Below, piece by piece: positions 17,487-26,100 of a stretch of DNA of 64,000 nt. The position numbers and the translations under genes are program-made. The notes beneath the pieces are model-generated. The model ran no database searches. It was not told the DNA's origin and was given only the letters and a program-made list of their open reading frames with translations. Each line of letters opens with the position of its first letter. Within the stretch, counting starts at the first letter, position 1. Source of the stretch: Desulfosarcinaceae bacterium (GTDB lineage Bacteria; Desulfobacterota; Desulfobacteria; Desulfobacterales; Desulfosarcinaceae); the NCBI GenBank assembly GCA_030066015.1, contig JASJCL010000038.1, positions 1 through 64,000 on the forward strand, in the 5' to 3' direction.

Positions 17487-17651
17487 GATGTGCCACACAG
17501 GTGCATGGCCATCCGCTGGCCACCCCCTCTCCTTGACAGCCCCCCATCCATCCCCTTAAGCTGTTGCTGACGTTCGCTTCCCCCGTTGCGGTGGCGCGTG
17601 GGGCACCGCGTGTCACACCTGCCGCCGGTAACCTGCCTGAAAGAGGTGGCC

Positions 17652-19481
17652 ATGGCCCCTGTTGAACCAAACGACCTGCTGGCCGTATTGGATGCCATGA
17701 ACGACGGCATCTACATTGTCCGTCATGACTACACCGTTGAGTACATGAACCGCGCCATGGTTGAACGCTTCGGCGAGGGTGTGGGCAAAAAGTGCTACGA
17801 GGTGATCAACCGCACCGAGGTGCTCTGTCCCTGGTGCCGCGCCGAAGAGGTGTTCCGAGACGGCGACAGCACCGAATCCGAGATCTACATTCCCCATCAG
17901 GACAAAACCTACCGCATCATCGAGCTGCCGGTCCAGAACAAGGACGGGACCCTCTCCAAACTCAATATCTATCGCGACATCACGGCCACGCGCGACCAGG
18001 CCTTGCGTCTGGCGGCCACCGAGAAGGACTATCGGCGCCTGTTCGAGCATGTGGGGGTTGGGGTGTATGTGAGCAGCAAGGAGGGCCACTTCCTGGATGC
18101 GAATCCCGCCCTGCTCAACATGCTCGGGTATGATGACAAGGAGGCCTTTCTGCAAATCCGCATTCCGGAGGATCTCTACCGCAAGCCGGAAGACCGCCTG
18201 GCCTTTCAGCGCATGATCGAAGAGGACGGCCGCGTGGAGAGCTATGCGGTCGATTTCAAGCGCAAAGATGGTACCACCTTGCCGGTGCTCCTCACCAGCC
18301 ACCTGCGTCGCGACCACGCCGGCCAGATCACCGGGTATGAGGGGCTCTGTGTGGACCAGAGCCAGGTGGTGCGCCTGACCCAGGAGATCCGCGAAGCCCA
18401 CGACTACCTTCACAACATCGTCCAGAGTTCACCCAATGCCATCATCGGTGCAGATATGGCCGGCCGCATCATCACTTGGAATCCCGGCGCGGAAGAAACG
18501 CTGGGATACAGCGCCGCCGAAGTGATCGGCAAGATGGACGTCCGCGAGCTCTACGAGGGTGAGCAGGCCTACGAGGTGATGGCCAGCATGCGCGGGTCTG
18601 ACTTCGGCGGCCAGGGCAGGCTGCGGGCCTACCCCATGACGTTCAAACACAAGGCCGGCCATCTGGTGGAAGGAAATCTATCGGCCAGCCTCATCTACGA
18701 CGAGGACGGCAGCGAGGCCGCCTCGGTGGGCTTTTTCGTGGATCTGGGCGAACGTCTGGCGATGGAGCGTCAGCTCAGTCGCACCCAGGAGCAGCTCCTC
18801 CAGTCCGAGAAACTGGCCGCCATGGGGCGCCTCACCTCTCAGCTGGCCCATGAGCTCAACAATCCCCTCTATGGCATCATGAACACTTTGGAGCTCATGA
18901 AAACCGAAATCCCGCCGCAGAACAAGCGCCGGCGCCTCCTCGAGATGGCCCTCAGTGAAACCGATCGACTCACCGACATGCTGCGCAAAATGCTCAGCTT
19001 CTCCAAGCCGGATCAAGAGGCCCGCAGTGCGGTGGATATGAATGTTATTCTCGACGAGATCCTGCTGCTGCACGAGAAGCAGTTGCGCGAACACGACATC
19101 AAGATCAACGCCGCCTACGCCGAGCAGATGCCGCCGGTTTGGGGATCCAAAAACCAGTTGCGTCAGGTCTTCCTCAATTTGGTTTCCAATGCCAGGGACG
19201 CCATGCCCGATGGGGGAACCCTGTCGGTGAGCACCCACACCGGCAACGGTCAGGTCCGCATTCAGGTTCAGGACGATGGCACCGGCATCCGCTCCGAACA
19301 CTTGGACCAGATCTTTGATACCTTTTTCACCACCAAGGTCGACAGCGCCCGCGGCGTGGGATTGGGCCTGTCGGTGTGCTACGGCTTTATCAAGGACCAT
19401 GGCGGCGATATTCAGGTCGCCAGCCAGCTGGGGGAGGGGACCACCTTCACCATCTCGCTGCCGATTCACGCGGCCGCTTGA
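17652..19481 (+). CDS. Cytoplasmic histidine kinase with three PAS domains (NtrB-like)
   Basis: A 609-residue kinase without membrane segments. PAS1 (about 10-115) includes a cysteine pattern (KKCYEVI, CPWCR) that may hold a metal or act as a thiol sensor; PAS2 (about 125-240) and PAS3 (about 260-375) follow. The HisKA domain has the phospho-His in LAHELNNPLYG (about 400); the ATPase domain has N-box NLVSNARDA, DDGTGI and GVGLGLSV. I use ATG 17652, behind AAAGAGGTG; an in-frame ATG at 17586 adds a non-domain stretch. The HELNNPL H-box is typical of kinases that pair with sigma54 activators, so the orphan regulator at 4838-6241 is a candidate partner, as are the receivers at 13809 and 20075. 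Confidence 0.88.
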   Translation: MAPVEPNDLLAVLDAMNDGIYIVRHDYTVEYMNRAMVERFGEGVGKKCYEVINRTEVLCPWCRAEEVFRDGDSTESEIYIPHQDKTYRIIELPVQNKDGTLSKLNIYRDITATRDQALRLAATEKDYRRLFEHVGVGVYVSSKEGHFLDANPALLNMLGYDDKEAFLQIRIPEDLYRKPEDRLAFQRMIEEDGRVESYAVDFKRKDGTTLPVLLTSHLRRDHAGQITGYEGLCVDQSQVVRLTQEIREAHDYLHNIVQSSPNAIIGADMAGRIITWNPGAEETLGYSAAEVIGKMDVRELYEGEQAYEVMASMRGSDFGGQGRLRAYPMTFKHKAGHLVEGNLSASLIYDEDGSEAASVGFFVDLGERLAMERQLSRTQEQLLQSEKLAAMGRLTSQLAHELNNPLYGIMNTLELMKTEIPPQNKRRRLLEMALSETDRLTDMLRKMLSFSKPDQEARSAVDMNVILDEILLLHEKQLREHDIKINAAYAEQMPPVWGSKNQLRQVFLNLVSNARDAMPDGGTLSVSTHTGNGQVRIQVQDDGTGIRSEHLDQIFDTFFTTKVDSARGVGLGLSVCYGFIKDHGGDIQVASQLGEGTTFTISLPIHAAA

Positions 19482-20074
19482 CGCGCCTCGTGCGCCGGTG
19501 GCCGGACCCCATCCCGCGACCGCCCCTTCCGCTCCCCGTTCTCGCCCTACACCCGCCCTGCGGTTTCCGCGCTTCGCTCAGATCGCGATCAGCACTTTCC
19601 GCCCGTACCCGGGCGGCACCCAGAGCCCTTCTCTGCCGTCACCCATGCACGCCGACCGCCTTGGCTTCTGTCAGGCCCTCCCAACCCATCTCACAGTCTG
19701 GGACAGAACCCGCACATTTTTAATAATAACTATAATAACTAAAATAAATAAAAATTGAGCAAGGGTTATTGGGGGCGTTTCCGGCAGGTGTCGTACAGGG
19801 CGCTTAATTTATTGAAGTTATTTGTGTGCGTTCGTCCGTCTAAGCGATGGCTTTGACCCGCCAGGTGTATATGCGTGGGAATAATTTTTCAGATTTTTCT
19901 GATTTTTTTGTTGACTTCTGCCGATCTATTGTGTCTGCTGAATTCAACACCCCCAGTTCCGGCACCGGCGCGCCACTACCGCTCTCGGTGATCGACCCCC
20001 TTCGATACCCGTCCCGCTGTCGATACTGGTGGAAGCTCCCCTTCGGAACCTCATCAAACCAAGGAGGTGAACAT
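19482..20074. other. AT-rich regulatory gap before the HTH-receiver gene
   Basis: Nearly 600 bases. An AT-rich run lies at about 19718-19757 and another at 19880-19910, unlike the GC-rich flanks, suggesting promoter and upstream elements. TTGACT at 19911 is a possible -35, with no good -10. A reading frame in phase with the next gene runs through here from 19847 but lacks a plausible start and shows no domain. Confidence 0.4.
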
Positions 20075-20647
20075 ATGGATGACACCCTGACGGTCTACAA
20101 GGCCAGCCAGATGTGCAAGGTTTCTTCCAAGTCGATCATTAATTGGATCGAAGCCGGCCACATCAAGGCGTACAAGACGGTGGGCGGTCACCGTCGCATC
20201 AAGCGGGCCGATCTCGAAGATTTCATGCGGCGCCAGGGAATTCCCATCCCGGCCGAGGAGACCGGCGCCAACGGCCGCAAACGGATCCTGGTGGTGGATG
20301 ACGACCCCATCATTGTGGAAACCATCGTGCAGAGCCTCGAGGAGGATGAGAACGACTATGAGGTGATCAGTGCGGGGGACGGCTTCGAGGCCGGCCTGCA
20401 GGTCAACCATTTCAAACCGGACCTCATGATTCTCGATATCATGATGCCCGACATCAAGGGCAACGAGGTGTGCCGCAAGATCAAGTGCACCCCCGAAACC
20501 TGTGACACCAAGATCATCGTGCTATCCGCCTATCTGGACGAGGAGAAGTTCGCCGAGATGAAGAAGTTCGGGGCCGATGTCTGTTTCTCCAAGCCCCTGC
20601 CGCTGCCCCAGCTCAAGAAAGAGGTGGCCCGTCTATTGGCGACCTGA
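20075..20647 (+). CDS. HTH-receiver protein (excisionase/MerR-type HTH followed by REC)
   Basis: A 190-residue regulator with an unusual order: an N-terminal winged helix-turn-helix of the excisionase/MerR type (about residues 5-50, VYKASQMCKVSSKSIINWIE and the wing TVGGHRRIKR) and then a receiver domain (about 68-190; VVDDDP, phospho-Asp in MILDIMMP, Ser in VLSAY, Lys in SKPLP). The start at 20075 has an ideal ribosome binding site, AAGGAGGTGA. It sits 76 bases before the second MetF-like gene and is a good candidate for local control of that module (inference). Confidence 0.88.
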   Translation: MDDTLTVYKASQMCKVSSKSIINWIEAGHIKAYKTVGGHRRIKRADLEDFMRRQGIPIPAEETGANGRKRILVVDDDPIIVETIVQSLEEDENDYEVISAGDGFEAGLQVNHFKPDLMILDIMMPDIKGNEVCRKIKCTPETCDTKIIVLSAYLDEEKFAEMKKFGADVCFSKPLPLPQLKKEVARLLAT

Positions 20648-20723
20648 ATTTGATCACGAACCGCCTCGCGCCGACGGTCGACAACCGCCGGCGATCGAGC
20701 GTCAAGTGTGAGAGGAGGTCAAC

Positions 20724-21602
20724 ATGAAACTCAAGGATGCGCTGGGCAGCAAGCGCTTTGTGGTCACGTCTGAAATCCAGGCCCCCCTGGGCGACATCTC
20801 CCCGGAGGAGATGGTGTCGTCGCTTCGGCGGGTCCGGGGCCGCGTGGATGGGGTCGCCGTACTGGATGCCGAACTGGAGGGGATCGTGGGCGACAGCATC
20901 CACACCTGTGAGCTGCTCACCCAGAATCAGTTCAACGCCATCTACCAGACCACCACCCGCGACAAGAACCGCATTCAGCTTCAGCAGGATCTTCTCCAAG
21001 CCCACGACGCCGGTGTGGACAACGTGCTGGTCTTTACCGAGGACTACCGCATCAGCGGCGACAGTCTCCAGGAGGAGCTCTTCTTCCACGTGGACTCCGG
21101 CAAACTGGGCTCCGTTCTCGATCACACCCGCGACGGCCGGACCGTGGACGGGGGAGAGCTGGAAGCGCCCCTCGATTTCACCCTCGGTTCGGGGGTGGAG
21201 AGCCCCTGGGGCAGGCCGGTACCCAAGCCGGGCATGCTGGCCCTCGAGACAATGGTCAGCATGGGGACGGGCTATTTTCTTACCACCCCCATCTTCGACC
21301 TGGACCAGTTCCGGCGCTTCATGGAACAGGTGAACACCTTCGGGACACCCGTCATCGCAGAAGTTCTTCTACTCCGCAACGCGCCCATGGCACGCTTCAT
21401 CAACCGCCATTTCAGGGCGGGTATGGTGCCCGAGTGGGTGGTCCAAAAACTGGCCAAAGCCCCGGATAAAAAACGCGCCAGCATCGAGCTCTTCGCCGAT
21501 CTGGTCAAAGGCCTCAGGGAGCTCTGCCAAGGGGTTCACATCATCACCCTGGGGGGAGAGGACAAGCTGCAGCCCTACTTGGACGCGGCCAATCTCAGAT
21601 AG
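20724..21602 (+). CDS. MetF-like protein (methylene-THF reductase family)
   Basis: A 292-residue TIM-barrel protein related to MetF but clearly divergent from the metF at 12730. It begins KRFVVTSEIQAPLGD, with Glu in the usual position, and continues with NAIYQTTTRDKNRIQLQQDL and DNVLVFTEDY, which match the folate/flavin region. The middle FLTTPIFDL and VIAEVLLLRNAPMARF are family-like. There is no MetV beside it. The following HdrC-HdrB selenoprotein and HdrA fusion suggest it is the folate-side component of a second redox complex, or that it acts on another pterin or C1 carrier. The start is clear (GAGAGGAGGTCAAC). Confidence 0.82.
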   Translation: MKLKDALGSKRFVVTSEIQAPLGDISPEEMVSSLRRVRGRVDGVAVLDAELEGIVGDSIHTCELLTQNQFNAIYQTTTRDKNRIQLQQDLLQAHDAGVDNVLVFTEDYRISGDSLQEELFFHVDSGKLGSVLDHTRDGRTVDGGELEAPLDFTLGSGVESPWGRPVPKPGMLALETMVSMGTGYFLTTPIFDLDQFRRFMEQVNTFGTPVIAEVLLLRNAPMARFINRHFRAGMVPEWVVQKLAKAPDKKRASIELFADLVKGLRELCQGVHIITLGGEDKLQPYLDAANLR

Positions 21603-21788
21603 GCATGCGGATCGGGTCACTGCCAAACATCGACGCGGCATCTCGCACTGATTGAGCGTTTCTCCTGCACCGCCGCCCCCCGAACCCTCCGGCGCTGGCC
21701 CTAGGAGCCACATGCCCCGTTATCAACCGGCGCTCGGCCGGGCGCTCGCCCCCGGTCGTCCGCCCCGCTATCGGAGGAGGTAAGTCTC

Positions 21789-23075
21789 ATGGCATCCGTC
21801 ATCGAACTGGATGATCTGGATCGTGCCTTTCACGACACGGTCTCGGAGCGCCTGCCCCAGGCCAACTTCGACCTGTGCCTCACCTGCGGTACCTGTGCGG
21901 GTGGTTGCCCAGCATCGGCCCAATTCGATATGGACCCCCGCAAGCTGGTGCGCATGCTGGCCTACGGCCTGGACGAGGAGGTCAAAAAGACCCCTTGGGC
22001 CTGGGTCTGCACCATGTGCGCCCGCTGCTACTGGTCCTGTCCCATGAAAGTGGATATTCCCAAGCTGGTCTATCAGATGCGGCAGAGCTGGCCCCGCGAC
22101 AAACGTCCCAAGGGGATCCGTGGCTCCTGCGACCAGCACATTCGCGCCGGCAACGCCATGGGCGTCCCCACCGAGGACTTCATTTGGACGGTGGAAGATG
22201 TGGCCGAAGAGATCCGCGAAACCGATCCCAGATTCAAGGATATGCATGTGACGGTGGACCGCAAGGGCGCCAAGATGGCCATCAACCAGAATTCCCGCGA
22301 GCCGGTCACCGAACCGGACGAGCTGGGGCCCCTGTGGAAGATCCTGCACATCGTGGAGGCCGACTGGACCTACCCCTCGGTGATGTGGGCCGGCGAGAAC
22401 TACTGCCTCTTCCTGGCCGATGACGAGGGGTGGCGCTACATTCTGGAGGAGTTCGTCCAGCACATCGACAACAACCTGGGCTGCGAGACCGTCGTCAACA
22501 CCGAGTGAGGGCACAGCTACTTTGCGATCCTGGAAGGATTGCGCAAGTACAACATTCCCCACAACTTCGAATTCACCACCATCATCCAGCTCTACGCCAA
22601 GTGGATTCGCTCGGGCAAGCTCCCCGTATCGTCCGATTGGAACCGTGACCTCCAGGTCAAGTTCACCATCCAAGACCCCTGCAACATCGTTCGCAAGACC
22701 CTGCGTCACGAGATGGCCGATGAACTGCGCTTCGTCTGCAAATCCATCATCGGGGAGGAGAACCTGGTGGACATGGTGCCCTGCGGCAGCAACAACTACT
22801 GCTGCGGCGGCGGCGGCGGGGCCCTCCAAGGGGGGTATACCGAACAGCGGCGGGCCTACGGTAAGGTCAAGTTCGATCAGATCCAGGAGACCGAGGCCAC
22901 CTATGTCATCGCCCCTTGCCACAACTGCCACACCCAGATCGAGGATATCGGCAAGCACTATGGCGGCAACTACCACGTGGTCCACATTTGGACCCTCATG
23001 TGCCTGGCCATGGGCGTCCTGGGTGAGAACGAACGCACCTACCTGGGACCCGATCTGGAGAACCTGGGTCTGTGA
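21789..23075 (+). CDS. HdrC-HdrB (HdrD-type) heterodisulfide reductase-like selenoprotein (UGA = Sec240)
   Basis: Read through the UGA at 22506-22508 as selenocysteine, this is a 428-residue HdrD-like protein. Residues 30-90 hold two 4Fe-4S motifs (C30xxCxxCxxxC and C-T-M-C-A-R-C near 74); residues 190-420 hold two CCG-type domains. The UGA lies in the first, in the context NTE-U-GHSYFAIL, where relatives have NTECGH. The second CCG domain has DPCN, NYCCGGGGG and APCHNCH, intact. In HdrB/HdrD the CCG cysteines bind the catalytic [4Fe-4S] clusters, so Sec would sit at the active site. A SECIS-like hairpin follows the UGA. The start at 21789 follows GGAGGAGG. It precedes the second HdrA fusion by 38 bases and should hand electrons to or from it. 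Ordinary annotation would split it into two pieces. Confidence 0.9.
22524..22542 (+). promoter_or_regulatory. Bacterial SECIS hairpin of the hdrCB gene
   Basis: GCGATCC and GGATTGC form a 7-bp stem (one G-U pair) around the loop TGGAA. The stem starts 16 bases after the UGA, and the first loop G (22532) is 24 bases after it. Loop sequence and distance are identical to those of mvhD. Confidence 0.75.
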
Positions 23076-23113
23076 AACCGCAATCTCCATGCAGCGAGAG
23101 CGAGGAGGACGTC

Positions 23114-26100
23114 ATGAAGTCAGATGGTAAGACAGGCGCCGTGATGGTGGTAGGCGGCGGCATCTCCGGCATCCAGGCCTCCCTGGATCTGGCCGAGAGT
23201 GGTTTGAAAGTGTATCTGGTCGAACGCCAGGCGGCCATCGGCGGCAAAATGGCCCAGTTGGACAAGACGTTTCCCACCAATGACTGCGCCATGTGTATTA
23301 TCAGTCCCAAGCTGGTGGAGGCGGGCCGCCATCTCAATATCGAGCTGCTGACCCTCACCGAGGTTGAGGGGATCGCCGGCGAACCGGGGAATTTTGAGGT
23401 GACCGTCAAACGGCACCCCCGCTATATCGACACGGAAAAATGCACCGCCTGTGGCGAGTGCGCCAAGGTCTGTCCGGTACCCTTGGCCGACGGTTTCAAT
23501 GAAGGCCTCGACCAACGCCGGGCGGCCTATAAGCAATACCCCCAGGCCATGCCGGGGGCCTACGCCATCGACAAGAAAGGACGTGCCCCTTGCAAGGCGG
23601 GCTGCCCCTTGGGTCCCAGCGTCCAGGGCTGCTTCGCCCTGATCCAACAGGGAGACTACGCCGGTGCCTACCGCCTCTTTCGCCAGGAGCACCCCTTTCC
23701 CGCCATCTGCGGACGGGTCTGTAACCACCCCTGCGAGATCGCCTGCACCCGCGGCGAGCTGGATGAGCCCCTTAGCATCCGTCACATGCACCGTTTTCTA
23801 TCCGACTGGGTTCAGGAAAACGGCATCGAACCGGTGACACCACCCGCCGATAAATTCCCGGAAAAGGTGGCCGTGATCGGTTCGGGCCCCGGCGGTCTGG
23901 CATGCGCCTATTTCCTGGCCCTGAAGGGCTATGCCGTGACGGTTTTTGAGAAGGAAGATACGATCGGCGGCATGCTGACCTTGGGCATCCCGGCCTACCG
24001 CCTGCCGCGCGCCATTATCGATAGCGAAGTCCAGCCCCTGATCGACCTGGGGGTCGTGTTTAAAACCGGGGTCGATATCGGCAAGGACACCACCATCGGT
24101 GACCTGCGCCAGGATGGCTACGGCGCCTTTTTCCTGGCCGTCGGTAGCCAGGAGTGCAAGCTTCTCGGTCTCGAGGGCGAAGATCTGGAAGGTGTCTTGG
24201 GCGGGCTGGACTACCTGCGGCGCGTCAACGCCGGCGAATCGGTGGACCTGGGGGACCGCGTGGCCGTCATCGGAGGCGGCAACGTGGCTATGGACGCCGT
24301 ACGCACCGCTCTGCGGGGCGGGGCCAAGCAGCCTTTCATTCTCTATCGCCGGTCGGAGGCGGAGATGCCGGCCGGTATGGACGAGGTGGCCGAGTGCCGC
24401 GAGGAGGGGATCGAGATCATGCCCCTCACCAATCCCATTGGCATCATTCGCGAAGCGGGGCGCGTAACGGCCATTGAGTGCCAGAAGATGGAACTGGGCG
24501 AGCCGGACGCGAGCGGCCGTCGTCGGCCGGTGCCCATCCCCGGCAGCGAGTTCACCCTGGAGATCGACACCCTCATGCCGTCCATCGGCCAGGAGTCGGA
24601 CTGGGCCTGCCTCACCGACGAGTGCGCCTGCACCCTCAGCGACTGGGGCACTTTGGAGGTCGATGCCCTCACCCTACAGACGGCCGATCCTGACATCTTC
24701 GCCGGCGGCGACGCCGTCACCGGTCCCCGCACCGTGGTGGAGGCGCTGGCCGCCGGTAAGGAGGCCGCCTACTCCATCGAGCGCTTCCTGCAGGGGGAGG
24801 ATCTCAAGGCCGGCCGGGGTGAGCAGCCCCCCCTGGCCGTGGTGGCACTCGGCGACCAGCCCCTCCTGCCCCGACAGAAGATGCCCCTGCGGCCCGGTGC
24901 CGAACGGGTGGGCGATTTCGAAGAGGTCGCCCTGGGCTTTGACGAGGCCCGCATGCAGGCCGAGGCCGAACGCTGTCTGCAGTGCGGTCTGTGCAGCGAG
25001 TGCTACCTCTGCGAGCAGGCCTGTCTGGCCGAGGCGGTCAACCATGCCGAGGCGGTCCGCACCGAAACCCTCCGCGTGGGCGCCATGGTCCTGGCCCCCG
25101 GTTTCAAAGCATTCGACCCCCTGGTCTATGAGAACTACGCTTACGCCCACCACCCCAACGTGGTCACCAGTCTTGAGTTCGAGCGCCTGCTGTCTGCCTC
25201 CGGGCCCAACGAGGGCCATCTGATCCGTCCCACCGATGGCCAGCCCCCCAAGAAAATCGCCTGGCTGCAGTGCGTGGGCTCCCGCGATATCCAGAACTGC
25301 GACAATGCCTACTGCAGTTCCGTATGCTGCATGTACGCCTGCAAACAGGCCGTCATCGCCAAGGAGCACAGCGACGCTCCCCTGGACACGGCCATCTTCT
25401 TCATGGATCTGCGCACCTTCGGCAAGGACTTCGACCGCTACCAGATCAGCAGTATGGAGGACCACGGGGTGCGCTTTGTCCGCTCGCGTATCCACAGCAT
25501 CCTGCCAAAGGGCGATCACGCCCTGCGGATCGTATACGCCACCGAGATGGGCACGCCCGTGGAGGAGGTCTTCGATATGGTGGTGCTCAGTGTGGGACTC
25601 TCGGCCGATCCCGCCGCAGTCAGTCTGGCCGGCCGCCTGGGGATAAACCTCAACGGCTACGGCTTCGTCGAGGGAGAGGACACCGCCCCGACGGCCACCA
25701 ACCGGGAGGGGATCTACGTTTGCGGCGCCTTCAAGGAACCCAAAGACATCCCCTACGCCGTCATGGAGGCCTCGGCCGCGGCGGCACAGGCGGCACGCCC
25801 TCTGGCCGGGGTGCGCTGGTCCCTCACCAGTGAGAAAGAAACGCCCGTCGAGCGCGACATCGCCGCCGAAGCACCCCGCATCGGGGTTTTCGTCTGCAAC
25901 TGCGGGATCAACATCGGCGGTGTGGCCGACGTGCCAGCGGTGCGGGACTACGCCCGGGATCTGCCCCACGTCGTCCACGTGGAGGACAACCTCTTCGCCT
26001 GCAGCCAGGACAATATCGCCCACCTCAAGGAGGTGATTGACGAGCAGGGTCTCAATCGCGTGGTGGTGGCCTCATGTTCGCCGCGTACCCACGAGCCCCT

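Noticed and set aside
19847-20074. 76-residue extension of the HTH-receiver protein
   Set aside because: An ideal ribosome binding site directly precedes ATG 20075, and the upstream part is AT-rich promoter-like sequence without a domain.
22506-22538. Nonsense mutation or gene split in the HdrD-like gene
   Set aside because: Both halves are in the same frame, the UGA replaces a conserved Cys, and the hairpin matches that of mvhD.
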